DNA of 64,000 nucleotides from Enterococcus ratti (GCF_001886195.1 NZ_JXLB01000004.1:62001-126000), one strand, 5' to 3'. Shown: positions 16,051-23,879, counted from the first letter of the stretch. Made by a program: numbers and translations. The notes: generated by a model from the sequence alone, not told the origin.

Positions 16051-16884
16051 ATGAAAGAACAAGCTAGGAGTACAAAATATCCAACGCTTGTGATTGATTA
16101 TGTAATGATTTCATTTGTTGAAGCAAACGTAGCTGAAGTTGGTAGATATTTATTTGACTATTCCATTATCGAAGAACTTGAACTATTGGAAAGTAGTATA
16201 CGTGGCTTTAATAAAGTTCTTACAAATGGCTTTTTATTTCTCCATTATGAAAACAAGGGAGAGAAAGCAGTTGTCTTGCTAGAGATTCGTTCAAAAGGAT
16301 GTCGATATCTAGAATGCCAAGTGAATCATCAATGGACACAGTTCTTTTTTAAACTAATGAAAGTAGGAGAAAATATTTCAATCAAAAGCTACAACATCAA
16401 AAGACTGGATATAGCAATTGATGGGTTTACTTCGGATACTTTAACTACAAAGCGAGTTCAACGATATCTCAATCAGAGGTTAGTTACGTCGCGCTTTCGT
16501 ACATGCAGAACAATTCAAGAAACTAGAATATCCTCGTCTGACATAATCGGTGATAGTATCTATTTTGGAAAACGAGCGAGTGATATCTCGGTAGTCGTTT
16601 ATGATAAAAAATTAGAGACGAAAACACAAGATATTTGGTTCAGAACAGAGTTAAGGCTTCGACATGACTGGGCAAATCGTGTTATTGCAACGTTGGTTGA
16701 AAATTCATCTGAGTTTTCCTCTTATATATCAAGCATTTTAAAACGTAATTTGCAATTTCGCTCTCATACGGAGAATTATTCAGAAGTGAGACGTAGAAAT
16801 TTAGCAACTTGGTATGAAAGATATCTTGAATATATATGCCAACAAGAACTTCATTGTGGAAAAATGAAATTTCTAGCTTCATGA
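16051..16884 (+). CDS. Replication initiation factor, Rep_trans family (MobT/pT181-like)
   Basis: This 277-residue protein of the replication initiation factor family (PF02486) resembles rolling-circle Rep proteins and Tn916 MobT-type relaxases, which nick one DNA strand. Supporting patterns are the N-terminal IDYVMISF, the segment SKGCRYLE (about residues 90-97), KRLDIAIDGF (about 127-136), the central region FGKRASDISVVVYDKKLE, and RTELRLR (about 200-206). It is shorter than many relatives, ending soon after the Rep core. AAAGGAG precedes the ATG by about 9 nt. Tandem repeats lie upstream (15905). In an SCC-like cassette it could allow replication of the excised circle; this is inference. 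Confidence 0.8.
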   Translation: MKEQARSTKYPTLVIDYVMISFVEANVAEVGRYLFDYSIIEELELLESSIRGFNKVLTNGFLFLHYENKGEKAVVLLEIRSKGCRYLECQVNHQWTQFFFKLMKVGENISIKSYNIKRLDIAIDGFTSDTLTTKRVQRYLNQRLVTSRFRTCRTIQETRISSSDIIGDSIYFGKRASDISVVVYDKKLETKTQDIWFRTELRLRHDWANRVIATLVENSSEFSSYISSILKRNLQFRSHTENYSEVRRRNLATWYERYLEYICQQELHCGKMKFLAS

Positions 16885-16927
16885 AAGTGGTAGTTAGCCA
16901 GTGACGTTATAGAAAGAAGAGGATTAA

Positions 16928-17092
16928 ATGAATGATTTGAATTTCGATTCTTTAGTAGCAGAGCTATTAAAAGAAGAAAATGGTCAGTTTGTGGTGGACT
17001 TAAGTATCTATTTTTCAGAAAATACCCAAGGAAACAAGGGTGATTTATTAGAACAGGAGGAAGAGAATGAGAAGAAATACAAAGAAGGCTAA
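16928..17092 (+). CDS. 54-residue acidic small protein
   Basis: The ATG at 16928 has AGAGGA 4-5 nt upstream and opens 55 codons ending at TAA 17090-17092. The product is acidic, with an amphipathic N-terminal helix, a central short beta-like stretch VVDLSIYF (about 22-29) and a Glu/Lys tail. Its end overlaps the next gene (17067) by 26 bp, and AGGAGG for that gene lies within it. Unknown function. A similar small design recurs at 17354. Confidence 0.5.
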   Translation: MNDLNFDSLVAELLKEENGQFVVDLSIYFSENTQGNKGDLLEQEEENEKKYKEG

Positions 17093-17333
17093 ATTTTTTA
17101 TAGCATTAGTCGAAAAATATCAAATGAGTCCTTTTTATTCGTTTGAGATACTTAAGGAGATTTATTTGTATAAGGTAACTGATAGAGAAGTTTCTGGTCT
17201 ATTAAATGCTCTTAAAAATGATGAGCTACTGGAAACAAACCAGAAAAGAATAACAAGAAGCGGACGTGTTCAATATATATGGAAGCTTACGGAAAAAGGT
17301 ATGATTGAATATCATCGTCTCATGGAATTATAA
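17067..17333 (+). CDS. Small winged-helix-like protein
   Basis: This 88-residue protein has the helix-turn-helix-wing layout of small transcription regulators. A helix with FFIALVEKYQ is followed by SFEILKEIYLYKVTDREVSGLLNALKN (described by position, about residues 24-50), a wing with RITRSGRVQYIWKLT, and a C-terminal GMIEYHRL helix. AGGAGGAAGAG lies just upstream. It overlaps the end of the 54-residue ORF. It likely binds DNA near the replication or ccr genes; the target is unknown. Confidence 0.65.
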   Translation: MRRNTKKAKFFIALVEKYQMSPFYSFEILKEIYLYKVTDREVSGLLNALKNDELLETNQKRITRSGRVQYIWKLTEKGMIEYHRLMEL

Positions 17334-17353
17334 CGATTGGAGGACTATTTTTT

Positions 17354-17443
17354 ATGGAGGATTTTATTTTTGAATTAGCTATTGGGCTTGTTTTTTATTT
17401 CAACCAAAATGGAAAAGAGGCAGTAAATAAGAAAGAAGAATAA
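17354..17443 (+). CDS. 29-residue micro-ORF
   Basis: The ATG at 17354 has GGAGG 11-12 nt upstream. The peptide has a hydrophobic centre of about 12 residues and a charged Lys/Glu tail. It sits 20 bp after the winged-helix gene and before a strong terminator, so it would be the last gene of the rep operon. Short length limits confidence. Confidence 0.4.
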   Translation: MEDFIFELAIGLVFYFNQNGKEAVNKKEE

Positions 17444-17495
17444 ACTTGGTTTAGGAATTGGAACTGATTGAACGTTTTGCATATTTTAAGTATTT

Positions 17496-17536
17496 AGGAA
17501 AGAAAACGATTCTTAGTCGATTTTCTTTCCTTTTTG
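17496..17536 (+). terminator. Terminator of the rep operon
   Basis: GGAAAGAAAA/TTTTCTTTCC with inner CGA/TCG forms a long stem ending at 17530, followed by TTTTT. Confidence 0.85.
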
Positions 17537-17581
17537 ATCAGTGAATATTTTACTGTAAGTACTTAAGCTCTTCAAAAGCCG

Positions 17582-17773
17582 ATGTCTACTTCTTCGTTTC
17601 TTTCACTTCAACAGTGTGAAGCAAAAGTGAAAGAATGGCTTCAACTAAAAGACCTCTCTAGTCGACAATTGTTATGTGACCATGTTTGTCGGATTGAGGT
17701 AACAAAGGAAAAAAAAGTCTGTGGGATTTACTTCCGACAACTGACACAAAATATTTTAGAAGGGAACGAATGA
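17582..17773 (+). pseudogene. 3' remnant of ccrA upstream of ccrB
   Basis: This 63-codon frame has no ribosome site before its ATG. Its residues 20-52 (LKDLSSRQLLCDHVCRIEV, then KVCGIYFRQL) match the C-terminal end typical of serine recombinases, where a final helix and strand pair close the coiled-coil domain. It stops 3 bp before the CcrB-like start, exactly where ccrA ends in ccrAB operons. The first about 400 codons are missing; the terminator at 17496 abuts it. The natural reading is a 5'-deleted ccrA. An alternative is an unrelated small ORF, but the C-terminal resemblance and position argue against that. Confidence 0.6.
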
Positions 17774-17776
17774 TCT

Positions 17777-19414
17777 ATGGAAACGACACCAACCAAACGA
17801 GTCGCATTATATATTCGAGTGAGTACACAAGAACAAGCTTTAGAAGGACACAGTATTCAAGCACAAGAACAAAATGGACGACAGTTTGCCGAACGGATGG
17901 GCTACGAAGTAGTAGAAGTTTATGCGGATGAAGGAATCAGTGGGAAATCCATAAAAAATCGGTTCGCCTATCAACGAATGATGAACGATGCTCGGAACCA
18001 TCGTTTTGATCTACTAGTGATTTGGAAATTGACCCGTCTCGGACGCAATATGTTAGATGTCTTACAAACCGTCGAGGAACTATTGCGATATGATGTGGGG
18101 TTACATTCGATCTCGGAACAATTTGACGTGACCACTTCGACAGGTAAACTGATGTTACAACTTCTTGGGAGTTTCGGTGAATTTGAACGCAACCAAATTG
18201 CGGAGAATGTTCAAATGTCAATGCAAAGCTTAGTGAAAGATAAAAAGCGTTATGCAGGAGGACGACGTTTAGGCTATGTCAGTGGTATTGACGCGAATGG
18301 TCAAAAACAATTGGTCATTGAACCAGAAGAAGCGAAAATTGTTCGTCTGATCTATGCAAAATATTTAGGCGGAGCAGGGTATCGAGCGATTGCCAATTTT
18401 TTGAATCGTCAAGGATATAAAACAGTCAAAAAGAATGCTTTTTCTACCACGGCAGTCAAAGATATCTTACGTAATAAAATTTATGCAGGGTATTTAGAAT
18501 ATGCGCGCTATATCAATTGGGAAACCAAACGACGGAAAGGAAAAAATCCGAAACCGATTTTAGTGAAAGGAACCCATGAACCGATTATTTCGGAAGAAGA
18601 TTATCAAAAAGTACAAGAACGCCTTGCTTTAGAAGGAAAACAACCCAAATGGAACCATACAGGTGAAAATGTATTGACGGGGTTGTTAAGATGTCCGGAA
18701 TGTGGGTCACCAATGGCAGCGAGTAATGTCACAAATACCCTAAAAGATGGCACAAAGAAACGAATTCGGTATTATTCTTGTTCAGTCTTTCGAAATAAAG
18801 GAGCAAGTGTGTGTCATGCCAATTCGATTCGTGCCGAACAAGCGGAAACATTTGTCGCCGACCGATTAAAGGAGATCGTTCAGCTACCAGAAGTTCTTCC
18901 CCGATTGGTGGTAGCGTTAAATGAAGAAATAGTGCGACAAAGCCAACCATTGGAACAAGAACTTGTGGTGTTACTGGAACGAAAGGAAGAATTGAAGACT
19001 AAAATTGAAAAATGGGAAGCTGCTTTGGAAGATAGTCCTGAATTGTTTCCGATATTAAAAGACCGCTTAGACGAATTGACTGAAAAAAGACGACAGTTAC
19101 ACATTCGAGAGAATGAAATCTTAGGGATCTTTCAACAACAAGGAGAGCCGATTCAAGTCAAAGATGTCCAACGGATATTGACTAGTTTGGATCGTTTTCT
19201 TGCCCAGAGTGAGAAGAAGCAAGTCAAAGCCTTGTATCGAACTTTTATTGAGAAAATCACCTTTGATCCTAAACAGAAGGAGATATTGGAAATTACGATG
19301 AAATTCACACCTGCCGTGGTACAACAATTGAATGAGCAATATCAAATAGCCGTATCCAAAACAAAGGATACGGCTATTTTTGTGTTAAAAACACCCTTTA
19401 CGTTAACGATCTAG
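17777..19414 (+). CDS. ccrB: CcrB-like large serine recombinase
   Basis: This 545-residue large serine recombinase is very like staphylococcal CcrB in length and motifs. It has a catalytic resolvase domain (1-150; Ser16 in YIRVST), a Recombinase domain (about 160-275), a zinc ribbon with Cys306, Cys309, Cys335 and Cys346 containing the CcrB hallmark MAASNxTNTLKDGTKKRIRYY, a coiled coil (about 375-460) and a hydrophobic C-terminal tail (VLKTPFTLTI). In SCC elements CcrA and CcrB act together on att sites at rlmH. Here ccrA is only a remnant, so activity alone or with the 9066-10211 recombinase is uncertain. The stop lies beyond a terminator-like hairpin inside the gene (19344-19381). Confidence 0.92.
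   Translation: METTPTKRVALYIRVSTQEQALEGHSIQAQEQNGRQFAERMGYEVVEVYADEGISGKSIKNRFAYQRMMNDARNHRFDLLVIWKLTRLGRNMLDVLQTVEELLRYDVGLHSISEQFDVTTSTGKLMLQLLGSFGEFERNQIAENVQMSMQSLVKDKKRYAGGRRLGYVSGIDANGQKQLVIEPEEAKIVRLIYAKYLGGAGYRAIANFLNRQGYKTVKKNAFSTTAVKDILRNKIYAGYLEYARYINWETKRRKGKNPKPILVKGTHEPIISEEDYQKVQERLALEGKQPKWNHTGENVLTGLLRCPECGSPMAASNVTNTLKDGTKKRIRYYSCSVFRNKGASVCHANSIRAEQAETFVADRLKEIVQLPEVLPRLVVALNEEIVRQSQPLEQELVVLLERKEELKTKIEKWEAALEDSPELFPILKDRLDELTEKRRQLHIRENEILGIFQQQGEPIQVKDVQRILTSLDRFLAQSEKKQVKALYRTFIEKITFDPKQKEILEITMKFTPAVVQQLNEQYQIAVSKTKDTAIFVLKTPFTLTI
19344..19381 (+). terminator. Terminator-like hairpin inside the ccrB 3' end
   Basis: AAATAGCCGTATCC (19344-19357) pairs with GGATACGGCTATTT (19366-19379), and TTTTT ends at 19381. 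It lies about 33 bp before the ccrB stop, so some transcripts would lack the last codons. The same hairpin is kept in the remnant at 29895-29935. Confidence 0.7.
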
Positions 19415-19549
19415 TCTAGGTTATATCAAGCAACGTGAGAGGGGCGCTAACGCTTCTCTAGCGAGTTGAAATCGTTAGAAAAGAGTTAGGGAGGTGCGTA
19501 TCAGTATACTTTAAAAAATTTATCTATAATTATTTGTGGTTACAACTAA
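19415..19549. other. Conserved noncoding junction after ccrB
   Basis: About 90 bp here, including GC-rich imperfect hairpin AGAGGGGCG/CGCTTCTCT near 19438-19460 and GTTAGGGAGG, is repeated after the ccr remnant (29945-30030). Sequence similarity between the two modules stops at about 19500, where the R-M genes begin. Confidence 0.6.
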
Positions 19550-19963
19550 TTAAAATATTCTTTTTAGCTCAACTTTTTCAAGAATATCGACAAGACTAGG
19601 ATATTTTTTTATATATGCATATCCTTGTGGTGCAGTAACTCCTAAATTTTTTAAATTAGACAGACTTATTGGTAAAAGTATTTCTTCTAGGTGGATAATT
19701 TCGTAAGCATATTTTCCCTTTTGAACTAATTGTTCAAACTTATCGTCTCCTAAAAAGTAGTGTTGATTTTTCTTAAGTTTAGTAATTGGATTTTTTACAA
19801 TCAATTTATACTTTAAAGCTTTGGTGGGGATTGTTTCGTAAATCCAAAAGATATTATAAGGATCTGAGGTAAGATAGAAATTTCTAAATTCAAAGTTTTT
19901 TTGTTTGTTTATAATTTTTTCCATGTATCGTGGATAGATACTAATAAGGATATTGTTAGTCAT
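19550..19963 (-). CDS. ASCH/PUA-like small protein linked to the SinI-type R-M
   Basis: This 137-residue protein begins with ILISIYPRYMEKI and KNFEFRNF (about residues 4-28), the pattern of ASCH/PUA/EVE-like domains that bind modified bases or RNA (the usual form is SI-P-Y-----G-K--EFR). Its start ATG (19963) overlaps the stop of the restriction gene as ATGACTAA, so it is translated after it. Placement as the last gene of an R-M operon suggests a role in sensing or handling modified DNA, but that is inference. The fold call is from the N-terminal motif only. There is no membrane segment. Confidence 0.65.
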   Translation of the reverse strand: MTNNILISIYPRYMEKIINKQKNFEFRNFYLTSDPYNIFWIYETIPTKALKYKLIVKNPITKLKKNQHYFLGDDKFEQLVQKGKYAYEIIHLEEILLPISLSNLKNLGVTAPQGYAYIKKYPSLVDILEKVELKRIF

Positions 19964-20741
19964 CGAGTGTCCATAATTCTCGTGTGGATTTTTCATCAAT
20001 ATAAGCTAAATATCTATTTTCAGTTAACTTAGCTGCCAGTTCCTTACTAGCTTCAGTCATTTCTATTAATGCTTTCCAATTGGGGATAGGGGTATCCAAA
20101 CCAGAAATTTTTGTCGGCTTATTTAAACGATTCCATTTTCTAATTGTTGTTCCTACTCTTATAGCTGAACTCGAACTGTTTTCTGTATTGTATTTATTTT
20201 TCACTTGTAAAAGAATTGGTGAGGTTCCTAAATAACAGAAATCAACAGCTCGATATACAGAGCCGGCGCACCAAATCCAACCTTCAGGTTCTAACACTTC
20301 GGCTAAATATTCCTCTAAAATACTTCCGTTCATGTTCTCAGCGCTCATATATAAAAAATGTCCACGCAAGTAGTCATTCAATACTTTTTGATCATCAATA
20401 TTAGCATTTGCTGCTACTCTAGTAGTTAAAGCAGCATCTTTTTCGCCAAATGTTTTAAGAGGTTTTTTTAATGCTGGGTTATTCCTATCCCTGATGTATT
20501 TATTACACCATTTTGTTAAGTAAATTTTTGCCATAATTAATGGATTATCACTATCAGGTACTGATATACCAGTGAACAAACTTGGTCCATTGTTGAGTGC
20601 AAAATAAAAAAGTTCTTTTAAATTTTTATGATACTTACTATCTTCAACGTCATCGATAACTTCATCAAAAATAATGGATGCCTGTTCTTTGGTTAAATCT
20701 TCATTTAAGATTGATTCAAAAGTTCTATTTTTGTTAGGCAT
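19956..20741 (-). CDS. Type II restriction endonuclease, SinI-like
   Basis: This 261-residue protein resembles R.SinI/AvaII-type endonucleases, which cut GGWCC. The catalytic region is a PD-(D/E)xK variant: Asp in AVDFCYLG (about residue 166), then LLQVKNKYNTENSSSS (about 176-191) with Gln-x-Lys in place of Glu-x-Lys, and the following GTTIRKWNR. AGGAGATAAG precedes the ATG. It is divergent from the methyltransferase (20881), with a 139-bp shared promoter region. The ASCH-like gene is coupled downstream. The site preference is inferred from family; the actual sequence is not proven. The role is defence of the host against unmethylated DNA and stabilisation of the cassette. Confidence 0.82.
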   Translation of the reverse strand: MPNKNRTFESILNEDLTKEQASIIFDEVIDDVEDSKYHKNLKELFYFALNNGPSLFTGISVPDSDNPLIMAKIYLTKWCNKYIRDRNNPALKKPLKTFGEKDAALTTRVAANANIDDQKVLNDYLRGHFLYMSAENMNGSILEEYLAEVLEPEGWIWCAGSVYRAVDFCYLGTSPILLQVKNKYNTENSSSSAIRVGTTIRKWNRLNKPTKISGLDTPIPNWKALIEMTEASKELAAKLTENRYLAYIDEKSTRELWTLDD

Positions 20742-20880
20742 AATCTTATCTCCTACTTATATATTTTCTATAATAAAAAGATTATCAAACAAAAAGATTT
20801 AATACAATAGAAATTTATGTTAGTATATCAAAAGATTAAACGGGTCTAATTTTAGTTTCGTTAAAAAGGGAGTGTAAACT
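20742..20880. promoter_or_regulatory. Divergent promoter region of the SinI-type R-M
   Basis: The region contains the short inverted words AATCTTAT and AAAAGATTAT and a repeat AAAAAGATT at 20777 and 20792. Such symmetrical words between divergent R and M genes fit an operator, possibly for the HTH domain of the methyltransferase. Confidence 0.4.
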
Positions 20881-22284
20881 TTGCAACTTTCAGTAGAAGA
20901 AGTAGCCAGATATTTAAAAATTTCAGAACAATATACTCGACGCTTAATGAAGAGTGGAAAAATAAAATCTGAGTTAGCTAAGCGAAATTGGGTAACTACG
21001 GAAAAATCAGTTGAAGATTTTATAAAATCTGAAGCTTTTGTAATAAATCCAAATGATAGAATTCGCCAAAATAATGACATTCCACAGATTGTCGCATTAT
21101 CATTTTTTAGTGGTGGTATGGGATTGGATATAGGAATGGAAAATGCAGGAATTTCTCCTTTATTAGCTTGTGAAATAAACAAAGAAGCACGGGCAACTAT
21201 TGTGAAAAATAATAGTTCGATAGGTTTAATTGGTGATATATGGGAATGCACAACCGAAAAAATATATCAGTATGCCCAATTACCTAAAGATAGAAAAATT
21301 GATATCATATTTGGAGGTCCACCTTGTCAAGCATTTTCAACTGCAGGAAATAGAAAAGGTTTTGAAGATGCTAGAGGGGATGTATTTATTAAATATATTG
21401 ATTTAATTGGAGAATTAAAGCCCTCTTATGTTGTAATTGAAAATGTTAGAGGATTACAATCTACTCAAGCAGTCTTAGAGGATACTAAAGGGCAGCCAGT
21501 TAAAGGTGGAGTACTACATTATGCTACTGAAAAATTAAAGTCTTTTGGATATAGTGTTTCATTTGAATTGTATAATGCAGCCAATTTTGGTGCTCCACAA
21601 AAAAGAGAAAGATTTGTTATTATAGGTAAACTAGGTGATTCTAAAGTTCCATATTTAGAACCTACTCATTCTCAATATGGAGAATTTGGATTACCTAAAT
21701 GGGTAACTTTGGGAGAAGCAATAGGAGACATACAAGATAAACCAATGACTTATTCTCAAATACCTAAAAAGAGATTAGAGTGGTTTAAAAAAATACCTGA
21801 AGGTGGCAATTGGAAATCATTATCTGAAGAAGATCAAAGAAAAGCCATGGGGAAAAAATATTTTATGGGTGGAGGCAAGACAGGATTTTATAGAAGACTT
21901 TCTTTTAGTGAACCTAGTCCTACATTAGTAACTGTACCTACCATGCCTGCAACCGATTTGGTACATCCTACTGAACTTCGACCACTTTCTGTTGAAGAAT
22001 ATGCTAGAATACAAGGATTTCCAGACGATTGGACTTTCTGTGGAAATACATCAGAAAAATATAAACAAATTGGAAATGCTGTTCCTATCAAGTTAGGAGA
22101 AGCTATTGGGAAAGCAATATTAAAAGATATAAAAGGAATTCCACCAAGGAATTATCCTAACTTTAAATTTTCAAGATACAAATATACTTCAGATATTACT
22201 TTTCCTGAATTATATGAGAAAAATTTAAAAACAGCATTAAGTAGTAGTTTGCCTGTAATTGAAGAATTTCCATTACCAATTTGA
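20881..22284 (+). CDS. DNA cytosine-5 methyltransferase with N-terminal HTH domain
   Basis: This 467-residue C5 methyltransferase partners the SinI-like enzyme. Motif I is SFFSGGMGLD (about residues 74-83), motif IV is GGPPCQAFS with catalytic Cys149, motif VI is ENVRG, motif VIII is QKRERF, the target-recognition region is about 280-350, and motif X is QIGNAVP. Residues 1-50 form an excisionase/MerR-like helix-turn-helix ending FIKSE. M proteins of several R-M systems use such an N-terminal domain to repress their own promoter. The TTG start is supported by GGGAG 10 nt upstream. A strong terminator follows immediately before the att site. Confidence 0.9.
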   Translation: MQLSVEEVARYLKISEQYTRRLMKSGKIKSELAKRNWVTTEKSVEDFIKSEAFVINPNDRIRQNNDIPQIVALSFFSGGMGLDIGMENAGISPLLACEINKEARATIVKNNSSIGLIGDIWECTTEKIYQYAQLPKDRKIDIIFGGPPCQAFSTAGNRKGFEDARGDVFIKYIDLIGELKPSYVVIENVRGLQSTQAVLEDTKGQPVKGGVLHYATEKLKSFGYSVSFELYNAANFGAPQKRERFVIIGKLGDSKVPYLEPTHSQYGEFGLPKWVTLGEAIGDIQDKPMTYSQIPKKRLEWFKKIPEGGNWKSLSEEDQRKAMGKKYFMGGGKTGFYRRLSFSEPSPTLVTVPTMPATDLVHPTELRPLSVEEYARIQGFPDDWTFCGNTSEKYKQIGNAVPIKLGEAIGKAILKDIKGIPPRNYPNFKFSRYKYTSDITFPELYEKNLKTALSSSLPVIEEFPLPI

Positions 22285-22328
22285 TAATCAACTCATAATG
22301 TAGTAAAGCAATGAGAGCGTAATATAAA

Positions 22329-22375
22329 AAAACTGTAAATTACAGATATTAATAGTCTGTTATTTACAGTTTTTT
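22329..22375 (+). terminator. Terminator after the methyltransferase gene
   Basis: AAACTGTAAAT/ATTTACAGTTT with inner ACAGA/TCTGT forms a long stem followed by seven T. It lies only a few bases before the att repeat. Confidence 0.9.
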
Positions 22376-22377
22376 TA

Positions 22378-22430
22378 AATATCATTCACTCATGATACGC
22401 AGCTCCGTATCATAAATAATGATATTTTTT
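22378..22430 (+). mobile_element. Internal SCC-type att site between modules 1 and 2
   Basis: The bases GCA GCT CCG TAT CAT AAA TAA (22399-22419) encode Ala-Ala-Pro-Tyr-His-Lys-stop, the RlmH tail with synonymous codons, and TGATATTTTTT follows as after rlmH. ATGATACG (22392-22399) and CGTATCAT (22406-22413) form a perfect inverted repeat. The 26 bp before the core recur at 34242-34267 with one change. Confidence 0.85.
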
Positions 22431-22468
22431 AGAGACAGAGAAAAAATAGTAAAACAGGGGAGTATCAA

Positions 22469-23313
22469 ATGAGTGAACTTAAACAATTTTCTACGTCTAC
22501 TTTAGCTGAGTTGCAAAAAGATGCGAAAGATCTTTACTATGTCTATTGCTTGGTTAATCCTAGAAATAAGCAGACTTTTTATATTGGAAAAGGAGATCGT
22601 ATTTTTGCCCATCGCCGAGCTGCATTGGGTAAGTTTAGAAAATACGATTTACTTGAAGAAAATGAAACAGCTAGAACCTTGAAAATAAGAACCACCCAAA
22701 AAATAAACAGAATGAATCAAAAAATATTAAGCTATATATCTTTAGCTATGGGTTAACTGAGAGCGAGGCTTATGCCAGTGAGAATGTCTTGATCAATTAT
22801 GCTCAACTGGTTCAAGGACTTTCGTTGACAAATTTAGTAAAAAGGCATGGTTCTAAGGCAATGCTAGTTGAAGCGATAGAAGAACAATATGGATCCAAGA
22901 GATGTCTATAAATGAAATAGCGACGGATGCGTTGATTTTAGTGGTAAAAGTGAGAGACGCTTTTAATCTTTGTAAAGATGAATCGCAAGAATATCCGATT
23001 GATGACAGATTTCGTGATGATAATAATTTAAAATCTCGTACGCTAGGTAACTGGATAATTGGTCGTGACAAAATACAATCGAATTCGCTATGTTATAGCT
23101 GTTAATACAGAAGCAGATAATGCGGTTGTTGCTGCGTATAAAGTTTCTTCTCACTATTCGGAATCGAAGAAATTTGAAAATGGTCGAACACGCTATGCGT
23201 TTCAGACATTATCGAATAGAGAAGATACTTTGCGAGAACTTAATTTATATAAACGATCTTTACCAGATATCAAATTTGGTAGTGGGGGCGCAATTGCATA
23301 TATTAATAATTAG
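22469..23313 (+). pseudogene. GIY-YIG (LEM-3-like) nuclease gene broken by three frameshifts
   Basis: The first 95 codons contain a GIY-YIG start (YYVYCLVNPRN, then FYIGKG). Reading then shifts near 22710-22735 to a frame with FSYGLTESEAYASENVLINY, shifts again near 22895 to MSINEIATDALILVV, and once more near 23070 to RIRYVIAVNTEADN and FGSGGAIAYI, ending at 23313. Joined together these give one LEM-3-like/GIY-YIG protein of about 280 residues. Each shift is a one-base change. AGGGGAG precedes the start. The gene lies directly inside the internal att site. It is certainly inactive as a full protein, unless the changes are sequencing errors. Confidence 0.75.
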
Positions 23314-23505
23314 AACGGCATTCTAAGTGAATAGGATGATATTCATAGGAATGGTCTTAATCAACAGGTGGTATGAACCCAACTATTATTATGGTTCATT
23401 TTTCAACAGGATTTGTGAAGCAACTAAGAGTGGTGAGTGTAACTCATAATAGCTAAAAGAAAACCTCACGTTAATTAATTTCCACTATCTAGGAAAAAAG
23501 TAAGT

Positions 23506-23534
23506 TTGAAAGCGCATACTATGCTAGATAAACT
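23506..23534 (+). promoter_or_regulatory. Putative promoter with cre site for the cellobiose PTS operon
   Basis: TGAAAGCGCATACT (23507-23520) matches the catabolite response element consensus except for the last base. It overlaps TTGAAA (23506-23511), which has TAAACT 17 bp downstream. This would give CcpA repression of the operon. Confidence 0.5.
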
Positions 23535-23567
23535 AAACGTGTAAGAAAAAAAGGGGAGATGGTAAAG

Positions 23568-23876
23568 ATGGCAAAAAATATTTTGTTGATTTGTGGTTCT
23601 GGAGCTTCTAGTGGATTTATGGCAGCTGCTATTCGTAAAGCAGCGAAAAAAAGAGGAGAAGAAGTGACTGTGAAAGCGGCTAGTGAGTCGCAATTGGATG
23701 AACGGATCAATGAGATTAATTATCTGTTGATTGGTCCGCATTTATCTTATATGTTAGCAGACCTCAAAGCACAAATTGAAGGAAAGAATGTGAAAATAGC
23801 AGTCATTCCACCAGCAACCTATGGCACTTTGAATGGAGATAAGGCACTAGATCTGATTTTAAGTATGGAGGGCTAA
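23568..23876 (+). CDS. PTS lactose/cellobiose-family IIB component
   Basis: This 102-residue cytosolic phosphocarrier passes phosphate from IIA to the sugar entering through IIC. The N-terminal active loop ILLICGSGASSG holds the phosphorylated Cys (about residue 9). The second half, with IGPHLSYM and VIPPATYG, is typical of celA/chbB IIB proteins. The start is ATG 23568 with GGGGAG 9 nt upstream; the upstream ATG at 23559 falls inside that spacing. IIC follows 3 bp later, and IIA and a 6-phospho-beta-glucosidase complete the operon. As metabolic cargo in an SCC-like module it is unusual. Confidence 0.93.
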   Translation: MAKNILLICGSGASSGFMAAAIRKAAKKRGEEVTVKAASESQLDERINEINYLLIGPHLSYMLADLKAQIEGKNVKIAVIPPATYGTLNGDKALDLILSMEG

Positions 23877-23879
23877 CAA

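Larger units (their letters stand above)
8957..22419. mobile_element. SCC-like module 1 (ccrB, Rep_trans gene, SinI-type R-M)
   Basis: The block lies between the rlmH 3' end and a second att site encoding the same RlmH tail. It carries two serine recombinases, the SCC-associated families DUF960 and DUF1643, a replication initiator, and an R-M system next to the right att. No antibiotic resistance or mec genes were seen. With ccrA reduced to a fragment, autonomous Ccr-driven excision is doubtful. Confidence 0.8.

Noticed and set aside
8957-22419. Module 1 as a prophage
   Set aside because: No capsid, terminase, portal, tail or lysis genes are present; Mor-like and DUF1643 proteins alone do not make a phage.
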